This document shows positions 52,491 to 60,683 of a stretch of DNA of 64,000 bases, piece by piece. The DNA comes from Haloarcula salinisoli (GTDB taxonomy: Archaea; Halobacteriota; Halobacteria; Halobacteriales; Haloarculaceae). The DNA lies in assembly GCF_019599405.1 (NCBI RefSeq), contig NZ_RKLQ01000001.1:806001-870000 (forward strand), read 5' to 3'. The translations under genes were made by a program, and so were the position numbers. Below the pieces are notes generated by a model. That model saw nothing but the letters and a program-made list of their open reading frames with translations. It searched no databases and was not told where the DNA came from. Position 1 is the stretch's first letter. Every line of letters begins with the position of its first letter.

Positions 52491-53993
52491 TTATTTGGTT
52501 GGTATAAATCTGAAACCGACCGCGACCAACAGGACGGATAGTAGCGCCACCCCCGGCCCAAACCCGGGGCCGTCACCGTTCGTGGCGCGTTTGCTCTGTG
52601 ATTTCGTCTGGCGAGCTGTCGAGGCCTGTGCTGTGGTCCTCGTCGGCGTCTCCGTCGCACCAGCGCTCACACCTGGTGGTTCCGAATCGGACTGGTTCGT
52701 TCCGGGCCGCTCTGGGAGTGACTCTCCGAGGAGCGCCTCGTAGCTCTCGGGAGACCGGAGCGGTGGGGTAGCGTTCGTCTCTGTGTACTGTACTGCCTGC
52801 GCACGAACCTCCGGGCCGGCCACAGCTTCGACCGCCGACGTGAAATCCTCGGAGCCGAAAGTTTCCGACGCCGACCATCGCCGCATCACATCGGCGAACG
52901 TCGCGTTACCACCGGTCGCATTACGGATGCGAATATCGAGCTCGGCCACGACGAGCGCGCCTTTTCGATAGTTTGCAGTTGTCCGCTGCCACGTCTGTGG
53001 GTCGTCGAGGACGACCGAACTGTACCTGCTGCCACTGGCGAGGAGCTGCCGAAACGCATCGGGGTCGGTGTTGCCACGCTGTAGCCCCACGAGGGCGCCA
53101 TAATACTGGGCTGTCCCCTCGTCTAACCACCTCGTCGCCGGTGTCGTGGCCCGCCGCCGCTGCTGGGTGTGGACGTACTCGTGGACCCAGGGATTCCCTC
53201 TGCCGCTGGCCTCCATCGTCGCCGAGAGGCGTGCGTCGGCACCGACCGCCAGCCCGTCTGGGCTCCACATGGCTCCGGTAGTCGGCACAACAAACAGGGT
53301 AGATGGCCGTTCCTCATCGCGTAGCTCCAGTCTGCTAGCGTACGTAACGGCGGACATAATCGACGCGGGTCTCGTTATCGGTTGTGCGCTGTCCGGCAGG
53401 ACCAGCCGCACCTGCCCGTCAGCGCCGGTCAGTACCTGGTGTGGTCCGAGATATGCGAACTCCTCGCCAGCGATACCGTCGGTCGCGTTGAAAGCGTATC
53501 GAAGCCCCGGATTGCTCCCCTCAAACGCCCACCGCGTTCGTGTCTCCGGCCGGAGAACCAGCGCCCACTCGTCAGTCCAGTCGACTGCTCCCAGGTGCCG
53601 GTCGTCCAGGTAGAACCCCTCACCGGCAGGATACCGTACTGTGACGTTGCCTATCGTTCCGTTCCCGGTCCACTCGTACGTCTGTCTACCGCGCTGGTTG
53701 AACTGATGCGTGTCTTCGACGGTGACGGCTGCTGTCTCGATACGAAAGACTAACTGTGTGACGTTAGCCGGTATCCGATAGGTAATCGTCGCTTCGACCA
53801 TCGACGAATTCGACTCGACACGTTCTATCGTGACTTGTTCGACTACTTGCGTCGCGTTGGTAGATGGGTCCGTCGCTGTCGGTGCCTCGTCCTGGGAGTT
53901 CACGGGCACGGGACCACCGAGCGCCGAACCCGTAGGGAGCGCGGTGAGGACCAGTAGCAGTACGGCTACGCGGTATCCTGCTGTTTCGGTCAC
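52491..53993 (-). CDS. Secreted gluzincin metallopeptidase (M1/M61-like), membrane-anchored
   Basis: The 500-residue product has a signal peptide (VAVLLLVLTALPTGSALG) and an N-terminal beta domain of about 200 residues as in M61 glycyl aminopeptidases. A catalytic segment follows: HEYVH at 271-275, then WLDEG with the third zinc ligand Glu292, 17 residues after the second His, as in gluzincins. A Thr/Ser-rich linker and a C-terminal helix (GPGVALLSVLLVAVGFRFIP) anchor it. It is thus probably an active surface peptidase, unlike the dead M48 modules nearby. The GTG at 53993 overlaps the upstream stop. It may process pilin-like partners. Confidence 0.8.
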   Translation of the reverse strand: MTETAGYRVAVLLLVLTALPTGSALGGPVPVNSQDEAPTATDPSTNATQVVEQVTIERVESNSSMVEATITYRIPANVTQLVFRIETAAVTVEDTHQFNQRGRQTYEWTGNGTIGNVTVRYPAGEGFYLDDRHLGAVDWTDEWALVLRPETRTRWAFEGSNPGLRYAFNATDGIAGEEFAYLGPHQVLTGADGQVRLVLPDSAQPITRPASIMSAVTYASRLELRDEERPSTLFVVPTTGAMWSPDGLAVGADARLSATMEASGRGNPWVHEYVHTQQRRRATTPATRWLDEGTAQYYGALVGLQRGNTDPDAFRQLLASGSRYSSVVLDDPQTWQRTTANYRKGALVVAELDIRIRNATGGNATFADVMRRWSASETFGSEDFTSAVEAVAGPEVRAQAVQYTETNATPPLRSPESYEALLGESLPERPGTNQSDSEPPGVSAGATETPTRTTAQASTARQTKSQSKRATNGDGPGFGPGVALLSVLLVAVGFRFIPTK

Positions 53994-54451
53994 GCTTCCC
54001 AGGCGCTGACTCGAAGACGGCCCGTGGTGACGTTCCCGGGCGCGTATCGTATCGAGATTGGTCGTTCAGTCGTCGTGGCTCCATCTGGTGGACCCTCGAC
54101 AGCCGAGTCGCGGTCCGCGGCGTATCTCGCTTCTTTTATCACTACCTTCCTCCCGTCGGAGGCCACCGTCTCTACCTGTACCACCATATTGAACCCGGCC
54201 GGAATCGATTCGTTCTCTATCGTCTTGTTGAGCGGCTTTGACGACACGTTGTAGGCTCCGTCGGTCTCCATGTCTTCCCAGACCCGTTCGAGCGTCTGGT
54301 CACCGACTTCACGGTCGGAGGAAGACGAGACCACGTCGACGACAGTACCCCCGTACATACTTAGTGCAACCGCCAATATGGCGACGGCTAACAGTGCTGC
54401 AAGCGGCTCTGTCTGGCCGCGAGTCTCCTCACGCGGCGACGAAGGTAACAC
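53990..54451 (-). CDS. Pilin-like protein (DUF7285-like)
   Basis: The 153-residue product begins LPSSPREETRGQTEPLAALL with a membrane helix (AALLAVAILAVALSMYGGTVV) right after it and an acidic exterior domain (YNVSSKPLNKTIENESIPAG; FNMVVQVETVASDGRKVVIK). 'RGQTEPLAALLAV' is the typical start of archaeal pilin-like proteins of this operon type. The start is a GTG at 54451 inside the 3' end of the preceding gene (23-base overlap); a longer frame would add 50 Arg-rich residues that are a shadow of that gene. It overlaps the peptidase gene by four bases. Confidence 0.72.
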   Translation of the reverse strand: MLPSSPREETRGQTEPLAALLAVAILAVALSMYGGTVVDVVSSSSDREVGDQTLERVWEDMETDGAYNVSSKPLNKTIENESIPAGFNMVVQVETVASDGRKVVIKEARYAADRDSAVEGPPDGATTTERPISIRYAPGNVTTGRLRVSAWEA

Positions 54452-54923
54452 TGACACCCCCCCAATTGACCTGTCTGACACGGAGTTTACCGTCGCCGCT
54501 GTGCCACTCTCCGTCGGAGTTAACCGCGGCATCGCGGGCCGTCTCCGCGTAGCTTTGCATCGCCGACGGGTTCGCAAACACCGATTCCGGGTCCTCACCA
54601 TAGACGATATTTAACCCATCCTCTGGGTTCGGATGGGTCCGTACTGGTGTCATGGTCCCGAAAGCGATACTCGCCCATTCCGTGCCACCCTCGTTTCGCA
54701 TTCCGATTCGTTTCACGTCGATTTTGACCTCGTCGGCGTCATGCTCGTACGTCGCCGATGCGTTGTACGAACTCCCGCTGACCTCGTCTACGGTATTTGC
54801 CGCCTCGGCTGCATCCGGTGGGGGTTGGCTCGGGAGCGAAAGTGCGATGCCCGCGAAGGCGACAGACGCGATTGCGACTCCAACCCACACATACCACGCG
54901 TCGACTGGCGCTTCAAAATCCAT
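54429..54923 (-). CDS. Single-helix surface protein (DUF7283-like)
   Basis: The 164-residue product begins DFEAPVDAWYVWVGVAIASV with one membrane helix (AWYVWVGVAIASVAFAGIAL) close to the start, then an acidic exterior domain of about 130 residues (YEHDADEVKIDVKRIGMRNE; WHSGDGKLRVRQVNWGGVSV). I recall the family as DUF7283, at the head of the same operon in other haloarchaea. The ATG at 54923 is clear. Its end overlaps the start of the next gene. Confidence 0.72.
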   Translation of the reverse strand: MDFEAPVDAWYVWVGVAIASVAFAGIALSLPSQPPPDAAEAANTVDEVSGSSYNASATYEHDADEVKIDVKRIGMRNEGGTEWASIAFGTMTPVRTHPNPEDGLNIVYGEDPESVFANPSAMQSYAETARDAAVNSDGEWHSGDGKLRVRQVNWGGVSVTFVAA

Positions 54924-54998
54924 AGATATTTCCCCCGTTCTGGATGGATACAGTGGCCAGTGCCGTCTGTCGGTCCCGATACTCGACCCCTGTATGGC

Positions 54999-55190
54999 TT
55001 ACAGAATCCCCGCCAGTAGAGTGATAGGCACGATGCAGACTGCGGACGCCTCGGTGAGTGTGGTTCCGGCTCCGTCGCCTACCAGGTCGACCCGATGGAC
55101 CAGTGACAACGGTATCAAGATTCAACACGCGGTTCTCACGCTGACACCGATGACGAGACAGAGTTTGTCGGTCGGTAACCGGGCACCCAT
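54999..55190 (-). pseudogene. Possible decayed two-helix membrane gene with internal TGA
   Basis: From an ATG at 55190 one frame reads GARLPTDKLCLVIGVSVRTA then Cys and a TGA, and continues in the same frame ILIPLSLVHRVDLVGDGAGT and EASAVCIVPITLLAGIL to a TAA at 54999. Read through, it would be a 63-residue protein with two membrane helices. Its place in the 439-base gap of the pilin-like operon makes a lost small gene plausible. Codon character is only moderate, so it may be chance. The rest of the gap (54924-55362) shows nothing else. Confidence 0.3.
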
Positions 55191-55362
55191 CGAGATTTCC
55201 TCGGTACCGCGGGAACCCGACCCGGTCCCGATATCCACAGTTACGCCTGTAGCGGGCGCCCGCTTCACTTGCGAAGCATCCCTCAAATCCTGGTCGGGGA
55301 CACACTGTAGACAAGGATTCGCGATGGGACATAATTAATTCTACCGTCGTACGTATCATAAA

Positions 55363-55824
55363 TTAGGCGATTTGGATGTATACGACCGGATCTCCGTTCG
55401 AATCGGGCTCTAGAGTCAAAACGACCTCTACCCCGTCTCCGGTACTATCTAGTTCGAACTGACTGTCACCATCTGTATCGACGATAGGCGCGGAGACGAA
55501 CCGCTGGTGCGTGCCGCCGGACTCCAACTGGTATTCGATACGGCTGTTACCTTCGTTGACACGGGTAATCTCGAAGTGCGTCACGGCTTCGTACCCCAGC
55601 GATCCGTCCGGAAATGTGAGTGTCACGAACCGCTTGGGCCCCGCTTGTCCAGGTGGTGGCAATTCCTCGTCCTCCATGAGAGAAACAGCTGCTGAATCGA
55701 GAGCAGATACCTCAGTCTCCATCTCGTTCCGGCTGTTCTGCCCGTCGACGTGGTCGATACCGGCGAACAGCATCCCCGTAATTGCGACCGTGAGTACAAC
55801 CGCGACAACGTATCTGACAGGCAT
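55363..55824 (-). CDS. Small single-helix surface protein (DUF7311-like)
   Basis: The 153-residue product begins PVRYVVAVVLTVAITGMLFA, a signal-anchor helix, followed by an acidic beta domain (RFVTLTFPDGSLGYEAVTHF; ITRVNEGNSRIEYQLESGGT; GDGVEVVLTLEPDSNGDPVV). No cysteines or catalytic motifs. I recall a similar haloarchaeal family as DUF7311. It is the first gene of the leftward pilin-like set; the 439 bases to the next gene suggest a separate promoter for the latter. Confidence 0.68.
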   Translation of the reverse strand: MPVRYVVAVVLTVAITGMLFAGIDHVDGQNSRNEMETEVSALDSAAVSLMEDEELPPPGQAGPKRFVTLTFPDGSLGYEAVTHFEITRVNEGNSRIEYQLESGGTHQRFVSAPIVDTDGDSQFELDSTGDGVEVVLTLEPDSNGDPVVYIQIA

Positions 55825-56246
55825 CGTTTTGGACTACAATTTTTCCAGACGGCTAGACACGAGGATTTCCTGGTAATTATCGTCTCTCACTCTCACGCCT
55901 GGCACCGATTGACGTTTTCTTCCCGGAAGCACCGTCTGTCTGGGCCTGACACTACGTTCTCGCTTACCCACCTTTGCGACCGGCTCCAGGTTGTCACAAC
56001 TGCGATAATGATGGCTGAATGCACTTTCGACGACGTTCCGGTACGGCCCGAGTGTGGTGGCTGACCGGGCCGGAAGAATGTCGGGCCCCCGGCTTACTGT
56101 AGAATCAATTCCCACCACTATTTTCACTTTATTCAGTAAATATTTGATAAATAAAGCCTGAAAAAACTTCCGTCTGAGAGATAAAGATGGTTTGACCCTC
56201 CCTGGAAACCAATGCTTTTATACGCAGAATGGGTTCATTACGCCTG
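55825..56246. other. Divergent intergenic region
   Basis: This region is AT-rich in parts and holds the promoter of the rightward gene near its right end (56215-56223). A leftward frame of about 97 codons (55834-56127) is Arg-rich and lacks haloarchaeal codon character, so I do not call it. No repeat is seen. Confidence 0.5.
56215..56223 (+). promoter_or_regulatory. TATA box of pilin-like gene
   Basis: CTTTTATAC is centred 28 bases before the ATG at 56247 and supports that start over a codon six positions earlier. Confidence 0.6.
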
Positions 56247-56717
56247 ATGAACGGCGGAACATATGCCTTTCTCGGCGATGAACGAGCTGTCGCGGGGTTG
56301 CCGATCAGGCTGCTTATCGCTGTAGTACTCGGGATCGCCAGCTTCGCATTAATGATGAACGCGCTAGGTGGTGTCAGCGCTGACCCCCAATCTGAGATAC
56401 GCGTCGAAGTGACCAATGCGCAGACAATGGACGTTTCGGACAGTGACACCCTCGAACTCAGTGTCAGTGCTGGCGATGAAAACGATATCAGCGGGGCAAC
56501 AGTTACCATCGAACCGGACACTGCGAAAGGTGATGTCGTCCAGAGGACGACTCAATCTGACGGTAGTGTCTCGATAACCGATTTTCAATCGACTGCGAAC
56601 GTCAGTCTTCGAACAGACCAGAACCGGGGAACGTTTGATGTAGATGTCCGCCCACCGGGGAACAGTGATCTGAAAGACGAACAGGACGAATCCGAGATTG
56701 TAATCGTGACCGGCTGA
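56247..56717 (+). CDS. Pilin-like protein with carboxypeptidase-regulatory-like domain (DUF7382-like)
   Basis: The 156-residue product begins NGGTYAFLGDERAVAGLPIR followed by a membrane helix (LLIAVVLGIASFALMMNALG). 'DERAVAGLPIRLLIAVV' is a form I know from haloarchaeal pilin-like proteins. The exterior part is a beta-sandwich of the carboxypeptidase-regulatory/Ig type (IRVEVTNAQTMDVSDSDTLE; NDISGATVTIEPDTAKGDVV; GSVSITDF). The start at 56247 is fixed by a TATA box at leaderless distance. It is divergent from the leftward pilin-like set and probably belongs to the same system. Confidence 0.72.
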   Translation: MNGGTYAFLGDERAVAGLPIRLLIAVVLGIASFALMMNALGGVSADPQSEIRVEVTNAQTMDVSDSDTLELSVSAGDENDISGATVTIEPDTAKGDVVQRTTQSDGSVSITDFQSTANVSLRTDQNRGTFDVDVRPPGNSDLKDEQDESEIVIVTG

Positions 56718-56840
56718 CCGCCGGCTATGGTTCCTCAGCCGGTGGTGAGACGGCAATCTCTTCGCAAGCCCGGGATAGAATCTTGGGAGGACGATACAGC
56801 CCCTGGAATCGCCCTCGAGTGGTCGCCGTACGACCAGTGT

Positions 56841-57764
56841 TCAGAGCTGGTCCACCCGGTGCTCAAACAGGACCTCGCCGGTCTCGGTACACCGGGTGGT
56901 GGCCACCCTGTACGATCGACAACACGACTCCACAGTATCTGTGTCCAGCTCAACGCCACCATCAGCAGTCGGACACGTTTCGAGAAAGAGGCGTAATGCG
57001 TTCAGTAACTGCCCTTTTTGTTCAGGAGGCAACTCACTCCATACAGGGATTTCATCTTCTATTATCTGCGCCGCAGCGATATCCGCAAGGAGCGCAGATT
57101 TCGACGGCCACTGGCCCACCCGCATGCCGTCTGCCTCGAGCACTTTCGCACCATCGTAATTCCTGATCACGTACCGGGCGCTATCATCGAGGCCGAACAC
57201 GGTGACAGCGTCTCTCGCGGATATGGACGCTGAATCTGTGTTCCTCATCGCTGCTTGCCAGCGTTCCTGAAAGCCGTCGTCGAGGCAGAGATCGTCTTCC
57301 TGTTCACAGGGTAGCAAGATACCACTCTCTGCCAGAAGTTTGGCTGGTTCATCGTTTTCCGCCGCCAGTGAATCGGCAGTGTCCTGATTGGCTGTATCGT
57401 CCGTTTCACCGGCCTGCCCGCTTGCTTCGTCGGCAGCTGCACCGGGCGTCTCGTCTCCTCCCTCGCTATCAATTGCCCCAAGGCCACTTCGATCGGACAT
57501 TGCCGGTTCTTTCCCGAACAGTTCGAGTATTTCGGGTGGGAGATACGTTTTTGTCAGCGTCGGCGTCCCGGGGACAAGATACCCGCGAGTATATATCAGG
57601 GCCGTAGATGTCACGAAGGTGAGCAAACCGTGTTTTCTTGAACGTCGTGCCGCTACCAAACTGATAGCTGAAGCGAGAATCAGATTGACTATTGTACAGG
57701 CCCAGCACCGATTTTCGCCGGTGTATTCCGGTTTAGATAGGTGGGCCGAGTACGGTATTTTCAC
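56841..57764 (-). CDS. Cys-containing membrane-associated haloarchaeal protein, function unknown
   Basis: The 307-residue product has two hydrophobic segments near the start (CTIVNLILASAISLVAARRS and HGLLTFVTSTALIYTRGYLV) preceded by a CWAC pair. Then come PGTPTLTKTYLPPEILELFG, a disordered acidic linker (about 95-135), and a folded C-terminal half with several cysteines (LPCEQEDDLCLDDGFQERW; VESCCRSYRVATTRCTETGE) that could bind zinc. I have seen similar proteins in haloarchaea but cannot name a family. The start is a GTG at 57764. It is convergent with the pilin-like gene at 56247. Confidence 0.65.
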   Translation of the reverse strand: MKIPYSAHLSKPEYTGENRCWACTIVNLILASAISLVAARRSRKHGLLTFVTSTALIYTRGYLVPGTPTLTKTYLPPEILELFGKEPAMSDRSGLGAIDSEGGDETPGAAADEASGQAGETDDTANQDTADSLAAENDEPAKLLAESGILLPCEQEDDLCLDDGFQERWQAAMRNTDSASISARDAVTVFGLDDSARYVIRNYDGAKVLEADGMRVGQWPSKSALLADIAAAQIIEDEIPVWSELPPEQKGQLLNALRLFLETCPTADGGVELDTDTVESCCRSYRVATTRCTETGEVLFEHRVDQL

Positions 57765-57930
57765 ACCGTCCTCTCCGGAATAATATTATATAAATGTTTT
57801 CTCATGATATAGCCGTGCCGTTCGGTGCCAACTGGATAGCATCGGCGAGATTGGGACAGTACCCGAGTTGGTACGGATATGGGACCTTCAGGGGTGCCGA
57901 GCCGTTCCTGGTTCACAGAGCCACTCGCAA

Positions 57931-58959
57931 TCAGCGATCGGATAGGCACTCCCGGAGCGGCGCCAGCACATCGTCGACGACGGTGTAGGGGTCGGTCTCG
58001 CGTGCCAGGACGGCGTCGACGTGGACGTCTAGCCCGCCCTGTCGCTCGAGTTCGTCGGCGAGCAGGCCGTTGGCGTCCTCGCGTAGCAGCGTCCGAATCT
58101 CGGCGGCAAAGCGGTCCCGGGCCTGCTGTTCGCGGCCGCCGGTCCGGTCCAGATAGTCGCCGTGGTCGTCGAGTGCCCCGAGGAAGTCATCGACCCCCTC
58201 GCCCCGGTTCGCGACAGTCTCGACGATGGGTGGCTCCCAGTTGTCTCCCGCCGTCGTGTCCTCGTCCGCGGTCCCGGCGACCTCGGCCATCTCTGTTCCG
58301 GACGCGCCGTGGTGGCCCGCCGTCGAGCGACCCTGGAGCATCTCGCGCAGTTGCTGGACGGTCCGGTCGGCGCCGTCGAGGTCGGCCTTGTTGACGACGA
58401 ATACGTCGCCGATTTCGAGGATACCCGCTTTCAGCATCTGCACGTCGTCGCCGCTGCCCGGCGGGACGAGTACCGCGACCGTATCCGCAGTGCGGACGAT
58501 GTCGACCTCGTTTTGCCCGGCGCCGACCGTCTCGACGATGACGTAGTCCTTTCCGAAGGCGTCGAGCGCAGTGACGGCGTCGGTGGTCGCCGTGGAGAGC
58601 CCACCGAGCGTCCCCCGTGCCGACATCGAGCGGAAGAAGACGTCCATATCGCCGGCGTTGGAGGCCATCCGGATACGGTCGCCCAGTACCGCGCCACCGG
58701 AGTACGGCGAGGAGGGGTCGATGGCGATGACGCCGACGGTGTGGCCGTCTTCGCGGAGTCGGGCTGCGACCTTGTCCACGAGCGTCGACTTCCCTGCCCC
58801 GGGGCTGCCGGTGACGCCGATGACCTCGGCGTGGCCGGTGTGTTCGTGCAGCGCGGAGACGACCTCGCGGTAGCCCGGCGAGCGGTTCTCTATCTTCGTG
58901 ATAACCCGTGCCAGCGCGCTGTGTTTGCCCGCGAGCAAATCGTCCACGAGGTCGCTCAT
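57931..58959 (-). CDS. meaB: Methylmalonyl-CoA mutase-associated GTPase MeaB
   Basis: The 342-residue product is a G3E GTPase that protects and reloads B12-dependent methylmalonyl-CoA mutase. Walker A is VIGVTGSPGAGKSTLVDKVA, switch regions include AIDPSSPYSGGAVLGDRIRM, the DXXG-type motif lies in DYVIVETVGAGQNEVDIV, and the base-recognition motif is FVVNKADLDGA. An insertion rich in Asp/Glu follows. Length is normal. Its ATG overlaps by four bases the stop of the preceding gene for the B12-binding subunit, so the two are one operon. Confidence 0.92.
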   Translation of the reverse strand: MSDLVDDLLAGKHSALARVITKIENRSPGYREVVSALHEHTGHAEVIGVTGSPGAGKSTLVDKVAARLREDGHTVGVIAIDPSSPYSGGAVLGDRIRMASNAGDMDVFFRSMSARGTLGGLSTATTDAVTALDAFGKDYVIVETVGAGQNEVDIVRTADTVAVLVPPGSGDDVQMLKAGILEIGDVFVVNKADLDGADRTVQQLREMLQGRSTAGHHGASGTEMAEVAGTADEDTTAGDNWEPPIVETVANRGEGVDDFLGALDDHGDYLDRTGGREQQARDRFAAEIRTLLREDANGLLADELERQGGLDVHVDAVLARETDPYTVVDDVLAPLRECLSDR

Positions 58960-59378
58960 CGTTCGGGGGCCTGCTCGCGGATGTACTGTATCATCTCCGC
59001 CATCGACGCGCCGGGGCCGAATATCTCGTCGACGCCCAGCTCTCGCAGCTCCGGCTGGTCGTCGTCGGGAACGATACCGCCCACGAGCACCAGCCGGTCG
59101 TCGAAGGCGTCGTACTCCCGGAGCCCGTCGAGAATCCTGGGGACCAGCGTCTTGTGGGCCCCCGAGAGGATGGAGATGCCGACGACGTCGACGTCCTCCT
59201 GGACGGCAGCCTGTACCACCTCGTCGGGCGACCGGTGGAGCCCGGAGTAGATGACCTCGAAGCCCGCGTCCCGGAGCGCACGGGCGATGACGTGGGCCCC
59301 GCGGTCGTGGCCGTCCAGGCCGACTTTCGCGACCAGACAGCGGATGGTCCGCTCGTCCTGCTCGTGCTCGACGCTCAT
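58956..59378 (-). CDS. B12-binding subunit of methylmalonyl-CoA mutase
   Basis: The 140-residue product is the stand-alone cobalamin-binding domain. The DXHXXG base-off ligand motif is AKVGLDGHDRGAHVIARALR, then EVIYSGLHRSPDEVVQAAVQ, VDVVGISILSGAH with the SXL motif, LVLVGGIVPDDD and IFGPGASMAEMI with the GG/GPG loops. It pairs with a large catalytic subunit encoded elsewhere. I start at the ATG at 59378 (SVEHEQDERTIRCLVAKVG); an upstream frame adds 29 residues with no family similarity. The gene overlaps meaB. Confidence 0.92.
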   Translation of the reverse strand: MSVEHEQDERTIRCLVAKVGLDGHDRGAHVIARALRDAGFEVIYSGLHRSPDEVVQAAVQEDVDVVGISILSGAHKTLVPRILDGLREYDAFDDRLVLVGGIVPDDDQPELRELGVDEIFGPGASMAEMIQYIREQAPER

Positions 59379-59430
59379 GCCAAAAGCTACCACGTCGTCC
59401 GGTTTCACTCTTGCCCCGGTGGGGTCGGCG

Positions 59431-60204
59431 CTACGTGTCGGTCTCTCCGTCGGTGATGACGCCAATAAATCGCGGCTCGCCCTTCTGTTCGAACTCGCTG
59501 AACGAGACCGAGATTGGTATCTCCCTGCCGTCGCGGTGTTGCCCGGTCAGTTCGACCGCCTGCCAGTCCATCGTCCGCTCGCCGGTCCGCAGGTAGCGGT
59601 CGAGCGCCGCGTCGTGGGCCTCGCGGAACCGGTCCGGCATCAGTCTGGTCAGGGGCCCATCGACCAGCTCGGACGGCGAGTAGCCAAAGACTCGCTCGAC
59701 AGCGGGGTTCGCGAACCTGACCGTACTCGTCGCGTCGATGATGACGATAGCGTCCGTGATGTTCTCCACGATGGCCGAGAGCTGTATCTTCGTCCGTTTG
59801 GCCGCCCGTCGGCTGCGCGCCTGGTCGACCACGTTGGACACCCGGTTGGCCAGCACGGCGTAGTGGTCGGGCCCGCTGTCCTTCTGGAGGTAGTCCGTGA
59901 CACCCGCGCTGATGGCGTCGCTCGCGACCTCCTCGCTCCCCTTGCCCGTGTAGAGAACGAACGGGAGGTCGGGATACTGTTCCCGGACCCGTTCGAGGAA
60001 CTCGATGCCGGTCGCGCCCGGCATATTGTGGTCGGAGATGACGCAGTCGACGGGGTTCCCCATGAGGTAGTCGAAGCCGGCCGTCGGGGAGGGCTCGACG
60101 TGCACCGAGAACCGGTCGTCGGTCCGTTCGAGGAACGTCGCGACTAGCTCGGCCAGTTCGCTGTCGTCGTCGACATGGAGTACCCGTATTTCGTCCTCGG
60201 TCAC
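59431..60204 (-). CDS. Response regulator receiver-PAS protein
   Basis: The 257-residue product has a CheY-like receiver domain (EDEIRVLHVDDDSELAELVA with the Asp pair, CVISDHNMPGATGIEFLERV with the phospho-acceptor Asp, FVLYTGKGSEEVA with the Thr and Lys) and a PAS domain (SAIVENITDAIVIIDATSTV; NPAVERVFGYSPSELVDGPL; DGREIPISVSFSEFEQKGEP). No kinase, DNA-binding or cyclic-nucleotide domain follows, so the output is presumably by protein contact. I start at the GTG at 60204, since the receiver fold begins two residues later; upstream ATGs add 15-22 residues without family character. Confidence 0.85.
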   Translation of the reverse strand: MTEDEIRVLHVDDDSELAELVATFLERTDDRFSVHVEPSPTAGFDYLMGNPVDCVISDHNMPGATGIEFLERVREQYPDLPFVLYTGKGSEEVASDAISAGVTDYLQKDSGPDHYAVLANRVSNVVDQARSRRAAKRTKIQLSAIVENITDAIVIIDATSTVRFANPAVERVFGYSPSELVDGPLTRLMPDRFREAHDAALDRYLRTGERTMDWQAVELTGQHRDGREIPISVSFSEFEQKGEPRFIGVITDGETDT

Positions 60205-60323
60205 ACTCTCTACCCGACCGTCCACGTGACAGACACTCCCCAGGGTCATAAGTTTGGGAGCCGATACCACGCGGTGGGAGCCGTCTGTCTGGCCGGTCGC
60301 CGTTCAGTGTCGGTCCCGAGGGG

Positions 60324-60599
60324 TTACATCCCCATGTCGCTGGCCGCCTCGGGCACGGGTAGGGCGTTCGGCGACGTGCCCAGCAATTCGGCGGCGTGGT
60401 CGAGCGCCATGTCGAACCCGTAGTAGCGTTCGAGCTCGTCCCCGTCGGCGGTCGGCCGGACCTTCAGCATCGCGTAGCCCTCGACGTTCTGGGCGATTGC
60501 GGCGGTGCCGTTGGCGCCTTCGAAGGTGAGTAGTCGCTCCGCCTCGGTCTCGGTGTACCGGGCCGTGATGCCGTCGGCCGTCGCTTCGGTCGCTGTCAT
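60324..60599 (-). CDS. Small conserved haloarchaeal protein, function unknown
   Basis: The 91-residue acidic product (TATEATADGITARYTETEAE at the start; GYAMLKVRPTADGDELERYY in the middle; a short Ala/Pro-rich end) looks like a single alpha/beta domain of strands and one helix (FDMALDHAAELLG). I recall similar small proteins in haloarchaea but not a name. No metal or catalytic motif. It is divergent from the HTTM gene, 84 bases away, and follows the receiver-PAS gene's direction. Confidence 0.65.
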   Translation of the reverse strand: MTATEATADGITARYTETEAERLLTFEGANGTAAIAQNVEGYAMLKVRPTADGDELERYYGFDMALDHAAELLGTSPNALPVPEAASDMGM

Positions 60600-60683
60600 T
60601 GCCGGGCGTTAGGACTGAACCGCTTGAAACCTGTCGGTCGGCGGTGGAAGACTTATGTTCCCGACTACTGTGGCTCCGATATC

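Noticed and set aside
55834-56127. Leftward 97-codon frame, briefly considered as a transposase fragment
   Set aside because: No catalytic motif or terminal repeats were found, and the composition is Arg/Ser-rich, unlike a haloarchaeal gene.
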